Below, piece after piece: positions 41,713 to 50,510 of a stretch of 64,000 nucleotides of DNA. A model generated the notes under the pieces. It made no database searches. It was not told the origin of the DNA and saw only the letters and a program-made list of their open reading frames with translations. The translations under genes were made by a program, and so were the position numbers. Numbering within the stretch: position 1 is the stretch's first letter; each line of letters begins with the position of its first letter. Source of the DNA: Ichthyophis bannanicus (lineage: Eukaryota > Chordata > Amphibia > Gymnophiona > Ichthyophiidae); assembly GCA_033557465.1 (NCBI GenBank), contig CM066044.1:195912184-195976183 (forward strand), read 5' to 3'.

Positions 41713-43082
41713 CTACCGGGAATTGAATCTCTGGGACCGGAACCGACGAAAATCCCGCTGTTGCCCCCTGCCGGCCGGGATAGTATGCCCTGCCTTAGGC
41801 TTGTCCTTCAGCAACCTGCCTCCTTTGGACTCTCCAAGGTCCTTAACCAGCTTCTCTAAATCTTCCCTGAATAGCAGGCGTCCCTTAAAGGGGAGCTTAC
41901 TCAACCGCGCTTTGGAGGAGGAATCCGCCGCCCAATTGCGCAGCCACAAATAACGCCGCGCTGCTACTGCTGAAGCCATGCTTTTGGACAATCCTTGCAT
42001 TAGATCATAATGAATATCCGCTAAGTAAGCCGCCCCGACTCTAACCTGGCCGCCTCATCCGCTACATCACTCTCCTGCCCCGCGCGTACCCGCTGAGACC
42101 AGCGAAGGCAGGCTCTGGCTACCCAGGCTCCGCAAATAGCTGCCTGGAGCGACAGGGCATTAACATCAAACACTTGCCTTAACAACACATCCAACTTTTT
42201 GTCTTGAGAGTCCTTAAGGGCCGCACCACCCTCTACCGGGATGGTAGTCTTCTTGGTGACGGCCGAGACGGCGGCGTCCACTTTGGGGGACCGGAAGACT
42301 TCCTTGTCCTGGTCCGACAAGGGGTACAGGCGACCCATCACTCGTGCACCTTTTAGTGGAGCCTCTGGGGTATTCCACTCTTCCTGAATCATTTCGTGAA
42401 ATACCCTATGAACTGGAAAAACCCTTTGAGACTTTCTGAAAACCTGCAACAAAGGATCCTCCAGAGCGTCCACCTCCGAAGCTCCGGGGGCCGGCATATT
42501 TAGAACTTTCAACGCCTCCGCGATGAGAGCCGGTAACTCCTCCCTTCTGAAGACCCTCACCACTCTGGCCTGGTCTTCTTCCTCGGGGAGCTCGCCTTCC
42601 TCAAGCTCCTCTTCGCAATCCAAGCTGAGGCCCTCCTCATCTGAGAAAGGTCCCTCAGAGGAAAAAGATTGCTCCCCTAAGTCCGCCTCACCCTGCGCCC
42701 TCTTGGAGCAGTGGGCGGGGACGTCCAGCTGAGGTTGGGATGCGGGTCGCTTTATAGCGCCCCTGCCTGAAGCACTTTTCAGCTGCAGAGCGCTACCCAT
42801 CACCGATTGCTGCAACAAGGAAATAAATTCCTGAGAGAAAATGGAGGTTAGATGAGGCCAAGCCATCAGGGAAGGAGGAATGTCCGACGCAGAGGAGGGC
42901 CCTGCTACCGGCTCCTCCTGCGCACCACCGGAGGCTGCCAAGGCCGAGACCTCTGGATCTGGAAGGTAAGGACCCTCTCTAACCTGCTCCGCGGCAGAGG
43001 GATCCCTCACGCAGGCCTTACAGACCCCCGAGTCTGTAGCCTTCTTGGCCCCACACACAACACACTGGGGATTGGAGGGCAT
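41713..43082 (-). pseudogene. Gag-like ORF of D with one frameshift
   Basis: Starts MPSNPQCVVCGAKKATDSGV with CxxC...CKAC. An acidic stretch (EEELEEGELPEEEDQ) is followed by RVFRREELPALIAEALKVLN and TKKTTIPVEGGAALKDSQDK. The frame runs to 42021. A shift near 42010 leads into SKARLSKLPFKGRLLFREDL at 42000-41713. The start is supported by the same position in C (59141) and E1 (10866). Probably the structural protein of the DIRS particle. Confidence 0.85.
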
Positions 43083-44067
43083 CGCAGGGCTTCCACAGTA
43101 CAACAAACACTGCCCGAACACACTAATTACACTCCCACAGGCATGGCAGGAAAAACTGCTCAGCACCACGTGCCATGCTGACAGACACAGAGGCCCGGTG
43201 GTGATAAACTTAGTTTACTCTATTCCAGGAAAAAAACAAAATAAGCCAGAGGGTCGCTGCACTGACGAAAACCCTCTTGAAGGACTCTGCTCCCCCACAG
43301 CGGCACTTATCTTTTGCCGGCACGGGCCCCTATGCCTGCCCGTGCTTGCCGCACGCATTCGGGCCTAAAGGCGCGTTCGCGCCAAAACCACGCTGCAGTT
43401 ATCAGAGCTGCAGCATGCAGCCTTACCTCCTTCGGCGGGAGAAGAAACTGTCAGCGTCCTTGAGGGCCAACTCACCCGACGCCGACTCCGGCAATGCCGC
43501 ACTGATAGGAAAACAGGACCGCCCACACTGTTACAGGGAGACAAGACCTGCGGCTCCGTGTGATCGCTGTGAGCCGACCGGATCGCGCTGGCAAGCAACT
43601 CTTCTGCACGGCGCCGGTCCAACTCAGGGGAGACAGTGCTTTGAAAGTACGTTTAAAACTGCTTTTAAAAGAAAATACTTCTGCTTTCCCGCTCTGCCTA
43701 AGACCCACTGCCTAGGCCCAAAAGAAAAGGAGGAAAGGGACGGGGGGAAGCCCGGACAAAAGATAAGGTCTGAGAGCCTTAAAGACACAGACCCACAGCA
43801 AATAAAGCCTCTTTGTTGGTTTTTTTTTTTTTTTTTCCAATCAGTAAACCCTAGCTAACAGCTATTCCTAATTGTTTCTCCAGTGAGCCCGGAGCCCCAG
43901 GCTCACCCTCTATCCAGCTGCTTGGAGACTGAGGTAACTGGTGACAGGAGGCGGATCCGGGATGGATATACCAGTGATGTCACAAAAAGAGGAGTTTCTC
44001 AGTCTCCAAGCTGCTGTATGAGATAGGGAACCCAGAGGTTTCGGGACTATGGGGACACGATCAGGAA
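43083..44067 (-). promoter_or_regulatory. 5' UTR and 5' terminal repeat of D
   Basis: From the tip at 44067 to the gag ATG. The minus strand has GGAGGTAAGG near 43420-43429, a close 5' splice-site match, and a poly-T tract with TTTTTCCTGGAATAG near 43222-43245, a 3' splice-site match. Removing the roughly 180-nt segment would shorten the leader. A long plus-strand T run lies at 43820-43837. Confidence 0.5.
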
Positions 44068-44134
44068 ACTTAATTAGCTGCGATCACATACTGGCATCAA
44101 CTACATCAGTGGTTCTCAACCTTTTTTGTACCAC

Positions 44135-44210
44135 AACCCCTTTTACCATTGGTCAACTTGTGATGACCCCCAATGATAAAATTAAATGCATCTCTCTTCC
44201 TTTACCGTTA
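44135..44210 (+). repeat. 75-bp direct repeat, copy 1 of 2, flanking a CR1 fragment
   Basis: CCCTTTTACCATTGGTCAAC through CTTCCTTTACCGTTAA recurs at 44862-44935 with only a few differences. The second copy is followed by the continuing hAT-3 interior. Confidence 0.88.
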
Positions 44211-44384
44211 AGACCTACAGGGACGTAGTTTGAAGACCCAACTCCAGTCTGGCAGCTTTTCAGTTGCAATGGAGGAGAGAGGTCACGTGAAAGGAGAGAA
44301 TCACCTTAGTGAGGTAGGAAGCGATCCTGTAGCTAGGACCTATCCACCACAAGATAAAAAACCCTCTTGAACAGAGGAAGTTTC

Positions 44385-44861
44385 TCCAGGGTCATGTGCC
44401 CATGTATGAAGGGTTAGGATGGCAGCTATAGTGGGCGATTCCATCATTAGGCATATAGATAGCTGGGTGGCTGGTGGCGCAAGATCTGGTAATATGCTTG
44501 TCTGGAGCGAAGGTAGCGGACTTCACGTGCCACCTAGACAAGGTTTTAGATAGTGCTGGTGAGGAGTCTGCTGTCTTGGTACATGTTGGTACCAGTGACA
44601 TAAGAAAATATGGGAGGTAGGTTCTGGAGGCCAGATTTAGACTTTTAAGTAGGAGGTTGAAATCTAGAATCTAAGGGGAAGGCAATGGCAGTGGGGATAT
44701 ACTACTGACGGCCTGGCCAGAATGAACAGATAGATGAATTGCTGAAAGAAATCACGGAAACAAAAAAACCCCTTACAACACAGTAATAATGGGAGATTTC
44801 AGTTACCCTGGTATCAACTGGGTCAATATCTCAGCAGGACAGGCTAGTTTGAACCTTGACT
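44385..44861 (+). pseudogene. CR1 fragment: ORF1 esterase-like segment joined to ORF2 endonuclease
   Basis: VGDSIIRHIDSW and LVHVGTSDIRKYGR-like sequences, the latter being the GDSL-esterase-type part of CR1 ORF1, run into PE-NEQIDELLKEI and IMGDFSYPGINWV, the ORF2 endonuclease. The part between is deleted. Inserted in hAT-3 between the 75-bp repeats. Confidence 0.75.
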
Positions 44862-44936
44862 CCTTTTACCATTGGTCAACTTGTGATGACCCACAATGAT
44901 AAAATCAAATGTGTCTCTCTTCCTTTACCATTAACG
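44862..44936 (+). repeat. 75-bp direct repeat, copy 2 of 2
   Basis: Repeats 44135-44210, starting CTCCTTTTACCATTGG and ending CCTTTACCATTAA. Confidence 0.88.
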
Positions 44937-45299
44937 CATTGTCGCTGTAATCATTTGTTGTATTAATATATTATAGGCCTTTGCAATATGTTTTTATTTA
45001 TAAAATGTACTCATTTAAACCACAATAATTAATCACAACAAGTAACAATATTTGATTTCAAAATTGATGATTTTGTAGTCAAATCACTAATATGAAATAA
45101 AATTATTTTTTCTCCCTTTGTTGTCTGACCAATTTATTTTCTCTGATCATGCTGGTCCCGATCTGAGGCTTCTGCTTTCCTGCCTTCTCTTAGCTCTCTT
45201 TCTGTGGTCTATGGTCCATCTGCCATTTCTTATCTCTTCTTTTGTTTTGTTTTCTTCACTTCTTTCCATCAGCCTATTTCCAGTCCCCTGCTAGTCCAA

Positions 45300-45770
45300 A
45301 TACCATGGCAACCCCTCTCAGCATCCACTCCCTTCCAGTCCCATTCTCCCATCCCCTCGCATCAGCCCATTTGTAGCCCTAGCCCCCAGTTTTCTTCCAA
45401 GGCCAGCAGCTCTATCCTCCCCTCCCCACCATCAGCCCATTTCCAGTTGAAGCCCCCCCCCCAATCAGCTCACTTCCAGTGCTAGTCCCCCCTCAACCCC
45501 ATCAGTCCAGCTCCCCTAATCAGCCTATTACTAGTCCTACCCTCCCCCATCAGTCCATTTCCAGTCCTAACCTCCCCGATCAGCTCATTTCCAATGCTAG
45601 CCCCCCATCAGTCCATTCCCAGTCCTAGCCCCCCCCGATCTGCCCATTACCAGTCCTAACTCCCCCATCTGTTCATTACCAGTGCTAGCCCCCCGATCTG
45701 CCCATTACAATCCTAACCCGCACTATCTCCCCCCTCTGTCCAGCATGTCCCCCCGTCTCTCCCCTCCCTC
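45300..45770 (-). repeat. Minisatellite of hAT-3 (G-rich on the minus strand)
   Basis: Units such as CCCATCAGTCCATTTCCAGT and CCTAGCCCCCC are the reverse complement of the GGACTGGAAATGGGCTGATG unit of hAT-1 and hAT-2. Confidence 0.88.
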
Positions 45771-46146
45771 CATGTTTACCACTTCCTTTGGAGGCGGGAC
45801 AATGCTGCACGGAGCCTGTCGAGAGGCGGGAAGGCTCCGCAACATTTTCACAGGCACAGCCTCGGTTCTCTAAGAGACAGGGAGCCGCGGCTGCAGAAGA
45901 AGGGAGGCAGTGAGTTTGCCGCTGCCGAGAAGTGGACTCGGTAGCGGCAGCAACTTGTGTGATTTTTTTTTTTTTTTTAACTGGAGTGAGGCGACCCCTG
46001 CTAAATCCTGTGGCGACCCCTGTGGGGGTCGCGACCCACAGGTTGAGAACTGCTGAACTACATCATCCCAAAATGCGTTGCGAGCCGCACAAAATTCTCT
46101 TGCGGGCCCGCATGTGGCCCACGTGTTTGAGACCCCTGGTCTAGAG

Positions 46147-46616
46147 GTTCTCAGTTAAGGAGGAGGGAGTTCATGGGCCTTTGGCTGAGGGTCTTGTTCC
46201 TTGGGGCTTTTTCAGTTAAAATTTCCTATTCGATGTTATGTTTCCTATAAAGATAAGATTTATGTGTTTTTTGAGCCCAGACAACTGTTGGAGTTCTTAT
46301 GTGCTAGAGAGGAAGTGTCTGTACAAGCTGTAGTTCATTCTCATATGGCTGACGTGTAAGACTCCACCTGCTTTCTTTTTTTTGTGGGGAGGTAGGGATT
46401 TTGGTCCCCGACCCTATTTTCGTTTTATTGCCTATTTCCCCCTGTCCTTATTTTCCCTTTTTAGTTCCTTGTTTGTGGACTAGTTAAGATATGGATGGGT
46501 ATGTTTTGTGATATTTCTTATGTAATTTATGTAATCCATTATCTCTGTATTCATGGATTTTATTTCTTGGATGTGTAAATTTGAATTTCAATAAATATAA
46601 AATAAAATAAAAAAAT
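46147..46616 (+). pseudogene. L1-type ORF1 C-terminus and 3' end of the HAL1-like element
   Basis: FPIRCYVSYKDKIYVFFEP and QLLEFLCAREEVSVQAVV match the L1 ORF1 C-terminal domain. The stop is shortly after AAVHSHMADV. The next 250 bp lead straight to AATAAATATAAAATAAAATA at the 3' end, without any ORF2. Confidence 0.78.
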
Positions 46617-46688
46617 GAAACTACTAAAAGACAACAATTGAAATGGAAAAATCCCAAAATCAGACACAGAGCTGTGAAACATGGAAAG

Positions 46689-46880
46689 CGTAGTTACTCA
46701 CCTGTAACAGGTGTTCTCCAGGAGCAGCAGGAATCAGTCCTCACATATGGGTGACGTCGGCGCCGACGGAGCCCTCGCGGAGCAATTTTCCCCAGCTTTC
46801 AAAGAAAGCCTTTGGGAATTGCAGCGCGCATGCGCGGTCCTCTTCCTGCCCAAGGGTGCCATCTTGCTCAGTCAGATGAC
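46689..46880 (-). repeat. 3' inverted terminal repeat of copy B
   Basis: CGTAGTTACTCACCTGTAAC tip, then the shared inner repeat with GTCGGCGCCGAC, ending CATCTTGCTCAGTC. Inverse of 52300-52420. Confidence 0.92.
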
Positions 46881-46952
46881 ATAGCTAAAAGACAGCAAAA
46901 ATTAGCAAAAACGAAAGCATATAACTGCAACTCCAAGGGGAGGAGGGAGGGT

Positions 46953-47050
46953 TGTGAGGACCGATTCCTGCTGCTCCTGGAGAACACCTGTTACAGGTGA
47001 GTAACTACGCTTTCTCCAGGACCAAGCAGGAAGTCAGTCCTCACATATGG
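46953..47050 (-). repeat. Internal complementary region of copy B
   Basis: Left half is the inverse of the 46689 tip and right half the inverse of the 52463 tip. The junction reads ACTACGCTTTCTCC. The G next to CTT equals the tip of copy B (CGTAGTTAC); copy A has T there in both its tip and its ICR. Confidence 0.92.
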
Positions 47051-47189
47051 GACTCCCAAGCTTAAGGCTACCGGAGACCCTAAGCACAAAAATGAGCTCC
47101 CTCAAGGTCAGTAGCACAGAAGGAAGGAATCTTCTCTGAATATGTCTCCAACCGGTAGCCCAACATCCGGGACGGAGGGTAGGAGTTGC

Positions 47190-48197
47190 CTATACCTCGA
47201 AGAGGTTACGGAGGACTGCCTGTCCGAAAGCACTTTCCCTGCGGGACTCCCTCTCCAGGCAGTAATGGGCTGCAAAAGTCTGGCTTGAAGACCAAGTAGC
47301 GGCCCGGCAGATGTCTGCCAATGGAACAGAGCGGAGGTAAGCTACCGACGTAGCCTTCGCCCGAACACGATGAGCTGTGACTCTACCTTCCAGCACGAGG
47401 CCGGCTGCCTCGTAAGCCCAAGCGATACAGTCCGCAATCCAGATGGACACAGTACGCTTGGAGACAGGGAGCCCCAACCTGTTGGGGTCATAAGACACGA
47501 AGAGCTGAACAGCCTTTTGGTGCTCCCGCGTACGGTCAAGGTAGGTGGTCAACGCCCTTCTACAGTCCAGGGTATGCAGGACCATTTCAGCTCGGCTGGA
47601 GTGTGGCCTGGGAAAGTAGGTCGGAAGTACCACCTCCTGGTTGATGTGAAAAGGGGAAACCACTTTGAGAAGAAATTTAGGGTGAGTCCGTAGGACTACC
47701 CGGTTCTTGTAGAACCTAGTGTAAGGAGGATCAGAAACCAGGGCCTGCAGCTCACTAACGCGTCTAGCAGAAGTGAGGGCTACCAAGAACAAGGTTTTCC
47801 AGGAAAGAAAACATAGCGGACAGGTAGCCATAGGCTCAAAATGCGGACAGGTAATCCGCTGCAACACCACATTAAGATCCCAGTCCGGGGCTGGCGGGCG
47901 CAAAGGTGGCTTAAGGAGAAGGAGGCCTCTGAGAAACCGAGCCACCAGAGGGTGGCTGGAAAGAGGTCTACCATCCACCGGCATGTGATGCGCAGAAAGA
48001 GCACTGAGGTGGACCTTTACCGAGTTGGACTTTAGTCCAAGGTTGGAGAGAGAGAGCAAGTACTGCAAGACCACTGATGCTGAACAGGAGAAAGGATCTT
48101 GAGACTGCTGAGTACACCAGACGGAGAACCGACGCCACTTAAGAGCGTAGGTCTTGCGGGTGGAGGGCCTCCTGGAGGCCAAGACGACCTCCTCCAC
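47190..48197 (-). CDS. Tyrosine recombinase of DIRS copy B
   Basis: 335 residues from VEEVVLASRRPSTRKTYALK to NLFEV. The frame is open upstream to 48752, overlapping the RT ORF in another frame. Catalytic residues match copy A: SARRVSEL, AHRVRAKATS, ATWSS and AAHYC. The Met of copy A is Val here, so translation may use an upstream start, reinitiation or frameshifting. Looks intact. Confidence 0.88.
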   Translation of the reverse strand: MEEVVLASRRPSTRKTYALKWRRFSVWCTQQSQDPFSCSASVVLQYLLSLSNLGLKSNSVKVHLSALSAHHMPVDGRPLSSHPLVARFLRGLLLLKPPLRPPAPDWDLNVVLQRITCPHFEPMATCPLCFLSWKTLFLVALTSARRVSELQALVSDPPYTRFYKNRVVLRTHPKFLLKVVSPFHINQEVVLPTYFPRPHSSRAEMVLHTLDCRRALTTYLDRTREHQKAVQLFVSYDPNRLGLPVSKRTVSIWIADCIAWAYEAAGLVLEGRVTAHRVRAKATSVAYLRSVPLADICRAATWSSSQTFAAHYCLERESRRESAFGQAVLRNLFEV

Positions 48198-48226
48198 ATC
48201 TGGAGGTAGCTGCAGAGGAGCAAGGA

Positions 48227-50510
48227 CTACCCTTTCAGCAGCCAGGCCATCAGATGAAGGGACCGGAGATTGGGGTGTAGGAGAGTCCCCTGATCCTGCG
48301 ACAGGAGGTCGGGCTGAAATCCCAGTGGAAGAGGAGTGTCTACCGCTAGCTGCATCAGAAGCGGGAACCAAGGTTGTCTCGGCCACCGGGGAGCCACTAG
48401 GATCATCGATGCTTTGTCTCTGAGAACCTTGAAGAGCGTCCGAGACACCAGTGGCATGGGAGGAAAGGCATACAAGAGGCCGGTGGACCATGGAATTAGA
48501 AAAGCATCCGCCGCTACCCGGAGAGGATGCGGCTGTCGAGAGCAGAATCTGGGCAGCTGCCGGTTCAGAGGACTGGCAAACAGATCCATGGTGGGGAGGC
48601 CCCACTTGAGAAAGATCCGCTGAACCACCAGCGGATCCAACCTCCACTCGTGTAGCTGGAGGATCCTGCTGAGCTTGTCGGCCAGGTAATTTTCTTGACC
48701 TGGGAGATAGACAGCCTTGAGGATGATGCCGTGGTGGACTGCCCAAGAGCATAGTTTTTGTGCCTCCTGACAGAGAAGGAAGGAGCCTGTTCCGCCTTGT
48801 TTGTTCATGTAGAACATTGCCACCTGATTGTCTGTATCAGCACCGACTGGTGAGAACCAGGTGAGAGAATGCTTTGAGCGCTAGGCGGATGGCTCTGAGC
48901 TCCAGGAAGTTTATCTGCTGAGCAGACTCCCAAGGAGTCCAGAGGCCTTGAGTACATGTCCCTTGGCAATGTGCTCCCCAACCCAGGAGAGAAGCATCGG
49001 TCGTCAGGACCTGAGAATGCGTAGGGGGCTGAAAAGTCACTCCTAGTACCAGGTTTGGCAGATGAAGCCACCATTGTAGAGAAGAGACCAGCTGGTCGGA
49101 GATCCGTACGGAGTCCGCTAGGCTCCCCGTGGCCTGATGCCATTGATTGCGAAGGCACCACTGAGCAGGACGCATGTTCAGTCGGGCATTGGGGGTCACA
49201 TGGACCGTGGAAGCCATATGGCCGAGCAGTCGCAGAAAGTGCCTGGCTGAGACCAGCGCATCGCTGTGAAAATGGCCGGCGAGATCCATGAGCCGCTTGG
49301 CCCTGTCCAGAGGGAGGAAGGCCCGCGCCTGAAGTGTGTCCAACCGGGCGCCGATGAACTCGAGATTTTGAGAGGGGAGCAAAGTGGACTTTGCGAAGTT
49401 TATGACAAAACCCAAGTGCTGGAGCAGAGCCACAGTGCGATGAGTGGCTTGAGTGACCTCTTGGGAAGACTGGGCTCTGATGAGCCAGTCGTCCAGGTAT
49501 GGGAACACAAACAGACCTTGAAGTCTCAGATAAGCCGCCACCACTGCGAGGCATTTGGTGAACACCCTGGGTGCGGAGGATAGGCCAAAGGGCAGCACTC
49601 TGTACTGGTAATGATTTCCTCCCACAACAAATCTGAGATATTGTCTGTGGTCCGGATGAATGAGGATATGAGTATATGCATCTTTCAGATCCAAGGAGCA
49701 TAGCCAGTCTCCCTGCTGGAGGTAGGGCAGCAGGATTCCAAGGGTAAGCATCTTGAACTTTTCCTTTGCAAGGAACTTGTTGAGGTTTCGCAAGTCCAGG
49801 ATGGGTCTGAGGCCTCCTGTTCTTTTTGGAATCAGGAAGTACCTGGAGTAAAACCCTTGACCCTTCAGGTGGTGGGGCACCTGTTCCACGGCTTGTTCCT
49901 GAACGAGACTTGCTAACTCCTGAAGGAGTAAGTCCCTGTGCAAAGGGAGTCTGGGAGGCTCCCCTGGAAAGTAGGAAGGAGGTACCTGGTGAAAGTGAAG
50001 AAGATAGCCCTTTTGAACTATGTGAAGTACCCAGGTATCTGTGGTGATGTTGGACCACCTGTGGGCAAAGTGGACCAACCGGCCTCCTGTGCTGAGAGAA
50101 ACCAGCTGAGGGGGAGAGGCTATGCTGAGGAAGTCAAAAACCCCCACCCTGCTGAGCCGGGGCCGGTGGTGCAGGCTTGGGGGCTTGCTGCCTACGGGAC
50201 CCATTACCCCGTCCCTTGGCCTGCTTTCCCTGTGGGGGAGCTGCTGAGGCCTGATACTGAGGGTAGTATTTATAGGCAGCACCTTTCCTCGGGTAAAAGG
50301 GCTTTTTCCCCGAGGCCTTCTTCTTTTGAGAAGGGGCAGAGGTCTTCCTTGAGAGACGAGTCCTGGTGAGAGTCTCTGTCTCGATTTGTGCAGCCTTCTC
50401 ATCCATGGGCTTGCCAAAGAGGTTATCACCTCGGCAGGGGACATCGACCAACTTGTCCTGTACCCAGGGCTCGAGGTCGGACGTCTGAAGCCAAGCCTGG
50501 CGGCGTCCAC
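48227..50510 (-). pseudogene. RT-RNase H-MT polyprotein of copy B with a frameshift in RNase H
   Basis: The first frame (50510-48837) overlaps the gag ORF by about 375 nt in the +1 frame. It holds RT (SRYFLIPKRTGGLRP, DLKDAY, FPYLDDWLIRA) and early RNase H (TTDASLLGW, FLELRA). A small net deletion near 48835 removes the QTDN active-site segment, and the frame shifts. The rest (48823-48227: FYMNKQGG, LADKLSR, MDLFAS, LLYAFPP) is open. RNase H would be inactive as it stands. Confidence 0.88.

Larger units (their letters stand above)
40592..44067 (-). mobile_element. DIRS element D (family 2), 3'-truncated: 5' repeat, gag and part of RT
   Basis: The 5' tip CGATCAGGAA near 44067 matches the ICR of C (TTCCTGATCG). 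The 5' repeat shows CAGTCTCCAAGCTGC. Gag starts at 43082. RT reaches the thumb and stops at 40592, where hAT sequence begins. RNase H, methyltransferase-like and recombinase parts are absent. Confidence 0.88.
44107..46055 (+). mobile_element. hAT non-autonomous element (hAT-3), 8-bp target duplication AACTACAT
   Basis: CAGTGGTTCTCAACCT at the left and GGTTGAGAACTGCTG at the right, flanked by AACTACAT at 44099-44106 and 46056-46063. The interior has a 75-bp direct duplication around a CR1 fragment, a C-rich (inverse G-rich) minisatellite, a GC-rich block and a long T run. No transposase. Confidence 0.93.
40537..46138 (-). mobile_element. hAT element (same ends as hAT-1) carrying a DIRS fragment and another hAT; TSD GTCTAGRG
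   Basis: Ends CAGGGGTCTCAAACTC (left) and GTTTGAGACCCCTG (right) match those of hAT-1 in the opposite direction. About 55 bp at the left and 110 bp at the right align with it. Flanks GTCTAGGG (40529-40536) and GTCTAGAG (46139-46146) are a 7/8 target duplication. Its usual interior is gone: it holds DIRS fragment D (40592-44067) and hAT-3 (44107-46055). Confidence 0.85.
39405..46616 (+). mobile_element. ORF1-only L1-like element (HAL1-like) with 14-bp target duplication, interrupted
   Basis: Flanked by GAAACTACTAAAAG at 39391-39404 and 46617-46630. The 5' end (GCTGGGGGATTAAGATGGTG) looks like an L1-type start. It carries an ORF1 remnant, then about 250 bp of 3' sequence and an AATAAA/A-rich end at 46600. 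No ORF2 sequence is found. A hAT (40537-46138) splits ORF1. Without that insertion the element is about 1.6 kb. Confidence 0.88.

Noticed and set aside
42523..43858. Plus-strand ORFs of 69-193 codons over the D gag and leader
   Set aside because: Antisense to gag and leader sequence, low complexity, no conserved counterpart in C.
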